This document shows positions 1-8,416 of a DNA stretch of 49,693 nt, one piece after another. A model generated the notes under the pieces. That model was not told the origin of the DNA, searched no databases, and saw only the letters and a list, made by a program, of their open reading frames with translations. The DNA is from Granulicella sp. (GTDB taxonomy: Bacteria; Acidobacteriota; Terriglobia; Terriglobales; Acidobacteriaceae). A program made the translations under genes and the position numbers. The stretch lies in NCBI GenBank assembly GCA_027335345.1, contig DAHWOF010000039.1, positions 1 through 49,693 on the forward strand. The letters are read 5' to 3'. Within the stretch, counting starts at the first letter, position 1. Each line of letters opens with the position of its first letter.

Positions 1-289
1 ACAACTGCTGTCCAATCCGCCTGCCGCGCATATCATCCTTCACCACCAATCCCCCGATCGTCACAACTGGCTCCGATTGCAGATGTCGCTCCACCGCCGC
101 ATCAATCCATCCAACCACCATGCCTTGCAACGTCGCGGCAAGAACCATATGGTCCTCCACGCCTGCAAGAACCTCGATGCGTGACCGTATATCGCATGCG
201 CTCACCGGGTACCCAAGCGAGGCGCTGAGCTCTGCAACGGCGGTGGCGTCATCCGCCTGTATCCGTCTTAGGGTCGCCTTCTCCATCAT
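1..289 (-). CDS. GNAT family N-acetyltransferase (3' end cut by window edge)
   Basis: The first 96 codons of a GCN5-related N-acetyltransferase run off the left edge of the window. The start is the first of two adjacent ATG codons, preceded by AGGA at suitable spacing. The N-terminus (MMEKATLRRIQADDATAV) is the usual first strand and helix of the fold. Near the cut end, a beta-strand (VTIGGLVVKDDMRG) leads into RGRRIGQQL, the R/Q-x-x-G-x-G/A pyrophosphate loop that binds acetyl-CoA. The family moves an acetyl group from acetyl-CoA to an amine; the substrate cannot be told from this fragment. The residues after the CoA loop are missing, so completeness and specificity are unknown. It lies in the same direction as the C45 hydrolase upstream, with a gap of about 200 bases. 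Confidence 0.8.
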   Translation of the reverse strand, partial: MMEKATLRRIQADDATAVAELSASLGYPVSACDIRSRIEVLAGVEDHMVLAATLQGMVVGWIDAAVERHLQSEPVVTIGGLVVKDDMRGRRIGQQL

Positions 290-490
290 GCTGATCCTAC
301 GCGCCACATGGCATCCTGCGCTGGCTTCTGCCCCCGGGGGAGGACGTGAACCGCGTTCGCATGGAGCGAATGCCCTGGACCTCGGCAGATCGAAGGCGAA
401 ACCATCCGCCCAGCGCCTGACCGGGCCGAACTCAGACCGAGACTCTACAGAAGCTCCCAGCCCGACGGCCGCCGCCGAGCTGCGGAAGAC

Positions 491-1981
491 CTACTCCGCC
501 TGGGTGGCCGCTCGTGCGCCTGCGGCCCTGCCCGCAGCCTTGGCCGCCGATACCACCGGGGCCCGCTCTCCAGCAGCCAAGGTGGTCCAAGGACCAGCCT
601 TCATGTCGTGCAGGATCGGCTTCTCCCAGTCGAACTGCGGATGCGCCTTGAAGAAGGGAGCGGCCAGAAAGTCCTCCCCACAAGGATGGCCCGCCCGCCC
701 GATGAAGCTCATCCGGGCGGCCAGATCGGAGTCCATCACCTTGCCAGTGACGGCTCCGCCAGGATTGAAGGGAGGGTCGCCCCAGACCGGCTCGCCGCGT
801 GCCGAGGTCTCCTCATGTCCACACAGGCTCCTGATACCGGGGTCCACTCTGTTTTCAAAAACGTCGAAGTGATCAGAGAGATACGCCTGAGCCAACGTGG
901 TATCCAGCTTGCCGTAGTACTGTTTCATGAACTGCAGCGCCCGCAGGTGGCGCGCGTTCATGGAGCTCTCTGGATTGTTCGGGTTGAAGCCGGGCGTATC
1001 GTCGCGGATCACCAGCGGGTCCTGGGAGAAGTTGGCGCTGACAAAGTAGCCGTCCTTCTTGACGGTCAACGGGGTATGGCGCAGCCCCAACTCGAGATAA
1101 CCGATCTCGCCCGTCTTGCGATCCCCGATGAGCCACGAATTGGCATAGCCGCCGTTGTTGCCCTTGCGCATGATCGCAGCGTACTGCGCAATCGAGCTTG
1201 CATACTGCATGGCCTTGCGCGAGCGGTCGAACTCGGCGATTCCATGCACGTCAAAGCCTTTGGCCATGGGCAGGGTGGTCTCGGTGATCATCAGCCCGGC
1301 GGCGTTTACGCCGAAGTCGTCCTCGCTGGTAATCATCCCTGGCGAACCATCCATGAAGATGCGATAACCGTGCTGAGGCACGATATCGAAGGCCACCGTC
1401 CAGCGCTCGCCCTCCGCATACGGCGACCAGTTGCTGTGCGCGATCACGATCTTGCCATCCCGGGTGGCGGAGCCGGTGGCGATAAACGCGCTGCACTTGC
1501 CAGGCGCTACCGCGGCCCGCGGCGCCGGCTTGCCCTGTTTGGCGTCGATCATGGGCAGGTAATACCCGGTCAGTTCCTCGTCGCCGTTCAGCGCCACCAC
1601 ATCCCAAAGGTCCAGCTTCGAGCCCTGCGCCTTCAGCCCTGCGGCAATTCCCTTCAGCTCCTCCTGATACTCCGGATCGAGGTTCGGCCAGAGGACATTT
1701 TTGCCTGCCTGGCGGAAGAACTCCCATGGCCGTTTATCCAGATGCACCGCCTCAACGGCATAGACATGCACGTTGTCTTCAATCTCCCGCGCCAGCAGAT
1801 ACCCGTGCTGAAACCCTATCTGACTGGGCGTTCCCTGCAGGTGCACATAGGTCCACCCGGCTTGATGAAACTTGTAGGCTCCACTTAGCCGCGCGTCCGG
1901 CGTTGGGGACACAGCAGCAGAGTGGGCGGCCAACGCGGCGACCGGTGCGGTCGCAAGAAGGAACAGGGCGGCAAGGCGCAT
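491..1981 (-). CDS. Secreted C45-like Ntn hydrolase / acyltransferase
   Basis: A 496-residue protein with a clear signal peptide (residues 1-19, ending ALAAHSA), so probably periplasmic or secreted. The region from about residue 44 (WTYVHLQGTPSQIGFQHGYL) resembles the prosegment of C45 and phospholipase B-like proteins, in which a GxxHGxxL motif precedes the self-cleavage site. The expected N-terminal nucleophile is Cys163 in PGKCSAFIATGSATRDGK, and the downstream IVIAHSNW is the typical strand of this Ntn fold. Family members are autocatalytically cut before the Cys and then hydrolyse or transfer amide-linked acyl groups. The natural substrate is not predictable here. The C-terminus ends in an Ala-rich low-complexity tail. 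The start has AGGAG upstream. Family assignment is good; the exact activity is open. Confidence 0.75.
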   Translation of the reverse strand: MRLAALFLLATAPVAALAAHSAAVSPTPDARLSGAYKFHQAGWTYVHLQGTPSQIGFQHGYLLAREIEDNVHVYAVEAVHLDKRPWEFFRQAGKNVLWPNLDPEYQEELKGIAAGLKAQGSKLDLWDVVALNGDEELTGYYLPMIDAKQGKPAPRAAVAPGKCSAFIATGSATRDGKIVIAHSNWSPYAEGERWTVAFDIVPQHGYRIFMDGSPGMITSEDDFGVNAAGLMITETTLPMAKGFDVHGIAEFDRSRKAMQYASSIAQYAAIMRKGNNGGYANSWLIGDRKTGEIGYLELGLRHTPLTVKKDGYFVSANFSQDPLVIRDDTPGFNPNNPESSMNARHLRALQFMKQYYGKLDTTLAQAYLSDHFDVFENRVDPGIRSLCGHEETSARGEPVWGDPPFNPGGAVTGKVMDSDLAARMSFIGRAGHPCGEDFLAAPFFKAHPQFDWEKPILHDMKAGPWTTLAAGERAPVVSAAKAAGRAAGARAATQAE

Positions 1982-2197
1982 CGACGGTTGCTCCTGAACG
2001 AGAGATGAAAAGATGGAAAGCGGTGAGCCCTTCCGTGGATACCGGATTGGATACGAGTGTATGCCAAATCAGCCCTGGTATCCGCTTAAAAGGCAACAGG
2101 ACGGCAGCCATGGTCTGCGCCCCTTCGTGTCTGTATTCGCACAGCTCCCCTGGATTCAAACCCACCGCCGGCTTATCTTGAAGGAGATGACGAACGG

Positions 2198-2395
2198 GTG
2201 ACGGAGTTCACCCCGGCCGCTGCCGCCAGAGGGCTGCGGATGATGACACCTGGCTGGAATCGTCTGCTTCAGGAGGTGTTCGGCTGGCGCCGGCAACCCA
2301 TCGAGAGGGCAGACGCCGACCCGCCGTCGGAGGCTCGTTGTTCGACGCCACTCGTGGATCGCTCAGCAGGTAGCAACGGGAGCCTGACTCTATGA
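2198..2395 (+). CDS. Small 65-residue ORF coupled to the dynamin-like gene
   Basis: A GTG-started ORF of 65 codons preceded by AAGGAG (2181-2186), 11 bases from the start. Its TGA stop overlaps the ATG of the following GTPase gene in an ATGA arrangement, the classic layout for translational coupling. The product has a short hydrophobic/aromatic stretch (MMTPGWNRLLQEVFGWRRQ) followed by a polar, Pro-rich tail, with no signal peptide or clear membrane helix. I do not recognise a family. It may be a small partner of the GTPase, or simply a leader ORF that controls its translation. The ribosome-binding site and the exact overlap are the only support, so a chance ORF remains possible. Confidence 0.45.
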   Translation: MTEFTPAAAARGLRMMTPGWNRLLQEVFGWRRQPIERADADPPSEARCSTPLVDRSAGSNGSLTL

Positions 2396-4515
2396 ACACA
2401 GAAGAATCGGCAAACCTCACCCTCGGCTCTGATCTGAGCCCAAGCTTATCCTCTACCTTACCCCCAGCCGGCTTCAACGAGGCGCACCAGCTCCACCTTC
2501 GGGTGAGTTGCGAGTACATCGACAGAATGCTGCAGCGGATCGAGACCGTTCTGCACAGCGAGCAAACCGGAAGCCCCTTCTCCCGCTACCGGATGGACAT
2601 CAGCCCTGCCCAGGGGCGGGTCCTCGAGGACTACGTCCGCCGCCTCCGCTTGCAGCTTCTGGCCACCCTGGCCTGGCAGCGCATCCAGATTCCTCCGCCA
2701 GAGATACCGGCCACGCGTTCCATTGCTACCGATCTTCACTTCATCCAGATCGCTCTCTCCGAGCTTCGCCCCTACAGCATGCGTGGCTGCGGCGAACTCT
2801 CTCCGGCCGCGGCCGTCGAGCTCAGCGGCATCGTCAGCGAACTCTCCACCATCAACCAGCAGATGATGCGCTACGTAAAGAATGAGCTGCAGGAGAGCCT
2901 GCGGCAACGGATTCAGAAGCTGTCCGGCGACGGCCAAGCGTCCATCCTTCTTGAGCGCATCGAGCAGGTGGTTACAGAGCACGGCCTGGTCGAGTTCCGT
3001 CCACGCATGGATCTTCTCCTGGCTCGCCTGGAGAATGCGACCTTCGAAGTTGCCGTCTTTGGCCGCGTCTGCTCGGGAAAGAGCTCGCTGCTGAACGCTC
3101 TGCTAGGGATGGACGCGCTTCCAGTCGGCTCCAATCCCATCACCTCCGTACCCACCCGCATCCAGCACGGTCCCGTCCTCGCCGCCAGCGTTCGCTTCGG
3201 CAGTGGCCAGCTCACCTCCGTCGGCCTCGACCGCTTCCGCGAACTTATCTCCGAAGACGGGAACCCCGGCAACCGTGAGGGTGTCCGTCAGGCTGTACTG
3301 GAGATGCCCTCTTCCCGGCTGGCCCAGGGCGTCGTCCTGGTGGATACACCCGGCCTCGGCTCGCTCGCCATTCAGGGCAGCCGCGAGGCTCTGGCCTACC
3401 TTCCCTCCTGCGATCTCGCCCTGCTGTTGATCGATGCCGGGGCCACCCTCACCCTGGAAGACATTGGGACGCTGCGGCTAATCCACGAAGCATCCATCCC
3501 CTGCCTGGTCCTCTTAAGCAAAGCCGACCTTCTCGATGAGCCGGCGCGCCGCGCCGCTGTCGCCTACATTGCCGGCAAGATCGAGGAGCAACTGCACATC
3601 TCCATCCCCGTTCATCCGGTCAGCTCCCGCGACAACTTTACACAGATGCTCGATGCCTTCTATGAGGACGACCTCCAGCCACGCTTTCAGCACAGCCACA
3701 CCCTCCGCCTGGAGTCCGTACGGAACAAGATTCTTCGTTTGCAGGACGACGTCCTGGCCGCGCTGCGGGCCAAGGTCGAGCGGATCCAAGCCATGGAGCT
3801 TGGAAGCGCCCGCTCGCCGCGCTCTGAGGCTTGGCTGGAGCCGGCCGCCCAGGAGACAATCGACTCTCTCCTGCTCCACGCCGCCAGCCGTCTGGCTACC
3901 CTTTCGCGCATCCTGGAAGAGCGCATCCTTCATCTTGGCTTCATCGCTCCGGACCTGGTGGAACAGCTTGTTCCGCAACTTCAGGAACAACTGCGTAACA
4001 ACCCAGCTCCATCCTTCCCGGAGCTCACAGCGAAGCTGGAATCGCTCGTCCACAGGGAGGTATCCGCCATCGTTGAGCTTCTGCAGACCAGCGTCGGACA
4101 AGCTGTCGCCGAGGTCCAGCAAGCCGGGCGCGAACTCCGGAGCGGCAGCCTCCCGGAGGAGCAGGAGATCCTCTCCCTGATCCGCGACGCTCCCCGATTC
4201 GAGATCCCTCCACTGCTCGCTACGCAGCCGGCGTCTCTGGGCCCTGGATACACTCGCTATCTCGGGACCTCTGCCGTGCGGCGCCATCTGCTCCGCAACC
4301 TTCGCTTGCATCTTCAGCCCACGCTGCACCAGGCGCTGGGCGGCTACGCGGCGGAGCTTGGCGTGTGGGTGAAACATATCCTCCGCGAGATTCAGTTCTC
4401 CATTGACTCTTTCGCTGACGTGTATCGCACCTCACTGCAAGAGATGGCACAGCCCAGCAGCCGCACAGAGAACACCACAGAGCTTCGCAGCGCCATCGCC
4501 ATGCTCGGGGACTGA
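2392..4515 (+). CDS. Dynamin-like GTPase
   Basis: A 707-residue protein with a complete GTPase core. The P-loop GRVCSGKSS lies near residues 224-232, a switch-I threonine in PITSVPTRI follows, the G3 motif DTPGLGS is near 317 and the G4 motif SKAD is near 374. This order and the long helical flanks are typical of bacterial dynamin-like proteins, which bind membranes and remodel or protect them on GTP hydrolysis. About 220 residues of predicted helix precede the GTPase domain, and a long Gln/Glu/Leu-rich helical region follows it to the end. No transmembrane paddle is obvious. Bacterial dynamins often occur as pairs, but only one copy is present here, preceded by the overlapping small ORF. A GGGAG sequence precedes the start. 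The 254 bases after the stop hold nothing convincing. Confidence 0.82.
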   Translation: MNTEESANLTLGSDLSPSLSSTLPPAGFNEAHQLHLRVSCEYIDRMLQRIETVLHSEQTGSPFSRYRMDISPAQGRVLEDYVRRLRLQLLATLAWQRIQIPPPEIPATRSIATDLHFIQIALSELRPYSMRGCGELSPAAAVELSGIVSELSTINQQMMRYVKNELQESLRQRIQKLSGDGQASILLERIEQVVTEHGLVEFRPRMDLLLARLENATFEVAVFGRVCSGKSSLLNALLGMDALPVGSNPITSVPTRIQHGPVLAASVRFGSGQLTSVGLDRFRELISEDGNPGNREGVRQAVLEMPSSRLAQGVVLVDTPGLGSLAIQGSREALAYLPSCDLALLLIDAGATLTLEDIGTLRLIHEASIPCLVLLSKADLLDEPARRAAVAYIAGKIEEQLHISIPVHPVSSRDNFTQMLDAFYEDDLQPRFQHSHTLRLESVRNKILRLQDDVLAALRAKVERIQAMELGSARSPRSEAWLEPAAQETIDSLLLHAASRLATLSRILEERILHLGFIAPDLVEQLVPQLQEQLRNNPAPSFPELTAKLESLVHREVSAIVELLQTSVGQAVAEVQQAGRELRSGSLPEEQEILSLIRDAPRFEIPPLLATQPASLGPGYTRYLGTSAVRRHLLRNLRLHLQPTLHQALGGYAAELGVWVKHILREIQFSIDSFADVYRTSLQEMAQPSSRTENTTELRSAIAMLGD

Positions 4516-4769
4516 AGCGGCGATGGAATGTCTTCGGCGGGCGGTAACCAAAGCTTCGAGCGCAACCTCGAGTACAACGGCATGACGGTCGCCATGGGAG
4601 GGCCGTGGATCACCAAGCCCCGCACCTTGCTGGTCCACGGCCAGAAGCGATGGGGCGCGACCGGTCTGTTGCCGGGCTCACAGTCATCCATACCGGACGG
4701 TCTACATCTCCACGGCGCGGCACGTTCTTGACGTATCCAGCACTCAGAACTCGTGACCCACTTCGGCTT

Positions 4770-5126
4770 CTACAGAAATCGAGCGCCGTTGCCGCCGATC
4801 ACGGTAAAGACATCAAAGAGATGCGCAAGCCCGAGGAGGCGGCGGATCTGCTCGCTGAGATGCATCAGTTCCACGCTGCATCCCTCCGACTTGCCTGCAA
4901 CATAGAGCCTCACCAGCGTCCCCAGCCCTCGACTGTCTGTATATTGCAGCTCGGCCAGATTCAGGATGATCCGCTTCTCCGCGGGCATCAGAGCCCGCAC
5001 GGTTTCGTAGAGGGTATCCTCGCAACCGGCTACCAGCCTTCCCCGGCAGACAACCATCGCCGCCTGGCTCTTGTAGTACTTGGTCTCGGTGGTCAACATC
5101 GGAGAAGCCGTTGCAGCCTGATTCAT
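4770..5126 (-). CDS. STAS-domain protein (anti-sigma factor antagonist type)
   Basis: A 118-residue single-domain protein. The core VVCRGRLVAGCEDTLYETV, then IILNLAELQYTDSRGLGTLVRLY, is the STAS fold of SpoIIAA-like anti-anti-sigma factors. Ser65 in TDSRGLG sits where the regulatory serine is phosphorylated in that family, so partner-switching control by a serine kinase is plausible. No kinase or phosphatase gene is adjacent. The chosen ATG has a perfect AGGAGG six bases upstream; a longer reading starting at 5174 lacks such support. The gene runs opposite to its neighbours and is divergent from ada. The target sigma factor or enzyme cannot be deduced. Confidence 0.82.
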   Translation of the reverse strand: MNQAATASPMLTTETKYYKSQAAMVVCRGRLVAGCEDTLYETVRALMPAEKRIILNLAELQYTDSRGLGTLVRLYVAGKSEGCSVELMHLSEQIRRLLGLAHLFDVFTVIGGNGARFL

Positions 5127-5130
5127 GGAA

Positions 5131-5145
5131 TACCTCCTGGAGGTA
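5131..5145 (-). promoter_or_regulatory. Palindrome containing the STAS gene Shine-Dalgarno
   Basis: TACCTCC-T-GGAGGTA is a perfect 7+7 inverted repeat. The AGGAGG ribosome-binding site of the STAS gene lies inside it. In RNA, UACCU could pair with AGGUA around a 5-base loop and mask the site, or the DNA could be a protein operator. The symmetry is seen; the role is inference. Confidence 0.4.
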
Positions 5146-5627
5146 ACCTTGTCGAACGATTCATCTGCGACCACAGCCGCTGGGCCCTGAGGTGGATGAC
5201 CGCAACGCGAATCTCATCAGAACCTGCGCAGAGCGGACGCCCCTTTTAGGCCTATCCAAGAATCCCTCCGTCTGCCTCATTCTTTTCCTCGATCCAATTA
5301 CGCCTATGCTTTTCTCCGAACCCAGTGGCTTCCAATCCACGACCGTCAAGCCACATCAACCGGAGCCGGACGGCACCATAGCTCCACAGGCTACAATTAC
5401 GCCAGAAAAATCGCATATCTATCCCGCCGCCATCCTTCGCGGCGAAACCACATCGATATCAAAGGAGGTCTAGGGCGATCAGGTTCCGGTCCTTGCCACG
5501 CCGCCAGTCGGCGCCACTCCGCGCCACGATCTTGCAGGGAAATGGCCGTCCAGACATCTCCTCCACGCCCACTTCCCCCGCAACTGCCGGAGTGCGCGCA
5601 ACCGCGCTGACTTGCAGGATAGAAGAC
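5146..5627. other. Divergent intergenic region between the STAS gene and ada
   Basis: About 480 bases with no convincing gene. An AGGAGG at 5463-5468 is not followed by a start codon at usable distance; the first in-frame TTG is 24 bases away. It should hold the promoters of both divergent genes, but I could not identify a clear -35/-10 pair or an Ada-box-like repeat. Confidence 0.5.
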
Positions 5628-6833
5628 ATGGACGATACTGGTAGCGCAGACTTCAGCCTGACTCCCCGCGAGCCAATGCCCAACCGCAGACCAAGCCGCG
5701 AACCAAACCGCAACGCCGCGCCGCCGGTCTTTGCCGGACGGGCTTGGCAACAGGTTCTCCAGCGGGACGCCTCCGCCGACGGAGCGTTTGTCTATGCCGT
5801 TCGATCTACCGGCATCTACTGTCGGCCCTCCTGTCCCAGCCGCCGCCCGCAGCGCCGGAACGTCCAGTTCTTTTCCACTCCCGCGCTAGCGGAGGCCGCC
5901 GGCTTCCGCCCTTGCCTGCGCTGCGAACCCCTCAGAATTGCCCCAAAACCCGATCCCCAGGCACAGGCTATCGCCCGCGCTGCAGAGTATCTGGCCAGCC
6001 ATGCGGGTGAGCGCACCACCCTGGAGGAGATGGCTGCGGTTGCCGGCCTGGGCAAGTTTGCCCTGCGGCGCGGCTTCAAGCGGGTCTTGGGGCTCACGCC
6101 TGCCGAGTTCGCCCGGGAGCAGCGCAAGGAACTCTTCCGCAACAAAGTTCGCAAGCCCTCTCTCAGCATTACCCAAGCCGTCTACGAGGCCGGTTTTGGC
6201 TCCGCAAGCCGCCTTTATGAGGGAGTGACCCAGACGCTGGGCATGTCCCCGACCGCGATGAAGTTCGGCGGGGCAGGCGAGACGGTCCGATACACCATTA
6301 CAGGGAGTCCGCTGGGGCAGTTACTGATTGCGGCCACCGAGCGCGGGCTCTGCGCCGTGCTGTTTGCACCGCCTCCATTCGACGGCGCGGCGAAGCCGCA
6401 CTCGGCTGAGGCTGAACTTGTCTTCGAACTGCGAGAGCGCTTTCCGCAGGCTGTTCTGCGGCCTTCTACCGCTGAAGCCGATGGGTTGCTGGGTGAGGCG
6501 GAGAGATTGGTTCTCTCTCATCTGACCGAACACCCCTCCGCCAGGACGCTCCCCTTTCACATCCGCGCCACCGCCTTTCAGCAGCGCGTCTGGCGCGCTC
6601 TACTCGAAATCCCTCGCGGTGAGACCCGCACCTACGCCGAGATTGCCAAGGCGATCGGCTCGGCAACGTCCATACGTGCTGTGGGCGCCGCCTGTGGCGC
6701 AAACCCATTGGCTGTGGTAATCCCCTGCCACCGCGTGGTTGGAGCGGGCGGACGCCTGACTGGCTATCGCTGGGGCGTGGAGCGCAAGCGACAACTCTTG
6801 CAGATGGAAGCTGGAGTCGCCGGTCTCTCATGA
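5628..6833 (+). CDS. ada: Ada: methyl-phosphotriester sensor, AraC-type regulator and O6-alkylguanine methyltransferase
   Basis: A 401-residue protein with the full Ada layout. The N-terminal zinc domain has the four cysteines Cys65, Cys69 (GIYCRPSC), Cys96 and Cys99 (RPCLRC). Cys65 matches the E. coli residue that accepts a methyl group from DNA phosphotriesters and turns the protein into an activator. An AraC-type helix-turn-helix domain follows (about 110-215: TLEEMAAVAGLGKFALRRGFK). The methyltransferase domain ends with the PCHRV active site, in which Cys367 irreversibly takes the alkyl group from O6-alkylguanine. Some 35 Pro/Arg-rich residues precede the domain start seen in E. coli. 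I chose the ATG preceded by AGGAT, but a start at 5676 is possible. It probably controls itself and other alkylation-repair genes; no alkA or alkB is adjacent. Confidence 0.93.
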   Translation: MDDTGSADFSLTPREPMPNRRPSREPNRNAAPPVFAGRAWQQVLQRDASADGAFVYAVRSTGIYCRPSCPSRRPQRRNVQFFSTPALAEAAGFRPCLRCEPLRIAPKPDPQAQAIARAAEYLASHAGERTTLEEMAAVAGLGKFALRRGFKRVLGLTPAEFAREQRKELFRNKVRKPSLSITQAVYEAGFGSASRLYEGVTQTLGMSPTAMKFGGAGETVRYTITGSPLGQLLIAATERGLCAVLFAPPPFDGAAKPHSAEAELVFELRERFPQAVLRPSTAEADGLLGEAERLVLSHLTEHPSARTLPFHIRATAFQQRVWRALLEIPRGETRTYAEIAKAIGSATSIRAVGAACGANPLAVVIPCHRVVGAGGRLTGYRWGVERKRQLLQMEAGVAGLS

Positions 6834-7067
6834 TCTCCGTTGTTGTCTGACCTGCAAGAACATTGCAGAATCCAAGGCCAACGGCTCTGAGGAAGCTTCA
6901 GGATGCAACCTGCCAACGGCCCTTGGAAGAAATTCGGCAAAGCTTCAGCCATTCTCAATCACCGCCCGTCGGCTGGACGACTACAAGTGTAAGGCTCGTC
7001 CGTCTTGCTCGGGGAAGCGAGAAGACACCTGGGATTCACAAATTTCCCGGCGATTGTCCTGCTGTGC

Positions 7068-8189
7068 TCACGGCAGGGGAACGTCCAGCATACCGACTAC
7101 AGTGTCGGTGCAATCCCAGCTATACAGCCCGCTGGTTGGGGTAGCGCTTTCCCAGTTATTCCACGAGAGTCCGGCCGAGTTCCGCTCGGACCAACCTTGT
7201 TCAACGTTCGCCTGCATCCACGCCAATACCTTGCTGTCGCTGATCCCTCCATTCTTATAGGCGTACGCTATCCAGCGAAGTGCAATTCCGTTGAATCCTC
7301 CTCCATCTGATCCATTCTCGCTGCCGTCGGAGTTGAGCAGGATGTAATATCCATTATCGATTCCCGAGTATGTTGGCATGCCGGTCATCAGATGTTGCGC
7401 CGTCAGAGTAGCGTCGCTCGCATCGCCCTCCAAATAGTGTGCTCCGACAGCGACTCCGTAGTTATATGAGTACTGAGCTTGACTGGTCGAAGCATCGTAG
7501 ACTTCTCCTGTCGATGAGTTATAGAGGTTGGCGTACGCCCAGTTATAGACTCCCTTGGCTTCGTTGAGATAAGTTGTGTTTTGCGTCTCTTTGTAGAGGA
7601 GCGCGCCGGCAATGACGAAGGTCCAGTTTGCCGCCGAGTTTTGATAGGTATTTGAGCACTTCGATGGGCATCCTGCCGCATACCAGTAAAGACCGCCGTT
7701 AGACGCCAACCCGCGGCTATACACGGTTTGGTAGGCAGCCTCAGCTTCAGTAAGCCATGCGGATGTCCCAACCGCCTGGTAAGCGCCGATATACGCAAGC
7801 GTGGCCCACATCATGTCATCGTCGTACTCGTCGGAACCCTCCCACCAGTTCGGGTGTTGTTCATTGAAGCCGTTGATAAGCTGAGTAATGATCCCTTCAT
7901 TGGTGGATCCGCCCAGGCTGTTGTATGCGTCTACAGCCATGGCGATGTCATTCGCAAACATCCAGAAAGATGTTGGACTTGTGGCTCCTTGCTTCACGAG
8001 GTAGCCGTAGTCGCTGCCCGTGATGTTGTAGTAGAAGGCGCTGTTGAAGTCATTGAACGCGGTCTGGGCGTCAGCCGCCGTCCAAGTCGGACCCGTGCCC
8101 CCAGCGCATCCGATCAGAGAAGAAACTAATGTGAAGACACTCACCAGGCCCACTGTGCGCCAAGACGTCAATCGAATAATCAACTTCAT
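7068..8189 (-). CDS. GH76 family alpha-1,6-mannanase, lipoprotein
   Basis: A 373-residue lipoprotein. A hydrophobic leader ends in the lipobox LIGC, with Cys28 as the lipidated residue. The mature part has the Trp/Tyr-rich (alpha/alpha)6 signature of glycoside hydrolase family 76, including the consecutive aspartates 123-125 in EYDDDMMWATLAYIGAY. A paired Asp at this place is the catalytic feature of GH76 endo-alpha-1,6-mannanases. Later motifs (NSAANWTFVIAGALLYKET, YSYNYGVAVGAHYLEGD) also fit. The enzyme would cut the alpha-1,6-linked mannan backbone at the cell surface or in the periplasm. It is the last gene of the minus-strand mannoside cluster, 227 bases downstream of the outer-membrane protein gene. 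Base composition is lower in G+C than the flanking housekeeping genes. Confidence 0.83.
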   Translation of the reverse strand: MKLIIRLTSWRTVGLVSVFTLVSSLIGCAGGTGPTWTAADAQTAFNDFNSAFYYNITGSDYGYLVKQGATSPTSFWMFANDIAMAVDAYNSLGGSTNEGIITQLINGFNEQHPNWWEGSDEYDDDMMWATLAYIGAYQAVGTSAWLTEAEAAYQTVYSRGLASNGGLYWYAAGCPSKCSNTYQNSAANWTFVIAGALLYKETQNTTYLNEAKGVYNWAYANLYNSSTGEVYDASTSQAQYSYNYGVAVGAHYLEGDASDATLTAQHLMTGMPTYSGIDNGYYILLNSDGSENGSDGGGFNGIALRWIAYAYKNGGISDSKVLAWMQANVEQGWSERNSAGLSWNNWESATPTSGLYSWDCTDTVVGMLDVPLP

Positions 8190-8416
8190 GGGTAGCTCCT
8201 TTGCTCAATCTTCGTACCTTGCTTGCAGTCAACTACTATTCTCCGCTGAAGCGGACTGTTTATAAGCTTGCCCGTCACCGCGTTCCAGTCACTCCTATAA
8301 GCCGCGTTGTGTGCCTGCATGCAAGCGGTCTCGCCGTTTTGGGATCCGTTTTCCACCCCTAGGAGAAGAACTTCGTCGCTTTAGCCCAAGCCTCGGCAAT
8401 TTGATCATTGGCTTCA

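Noticed and set aside
608-1888. A 426-codon plus-strand frame opposite the C45-like hydrolase.
   Set aside because: No domain and no ribosome-binding site. The minus-strand gene has a signal peptide and the Ntn motif.
2013-2201. A 62-codon frame upstream of the small ORF.
   Set aside because: No ribosome-binding site at usable spacing and no family resemblance. The frame ending in the ATGA overlap has better support.
4528-4731. A 67-codon plus-strand frame between the dynamin-like and STAS genes.
   Set aside because: No ribosome-binding site, no recognisable domain, and overlapping frames of similar length exist on both strands.
5493-5627. N-terminal extension of Ada from a TTG codon, with AGGAGG at 5463-5468.
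   Set aside because: The AGGAGG is 24 bases from the TTG, too far to serve it, and the added 45 residues resemble no Ada protein.
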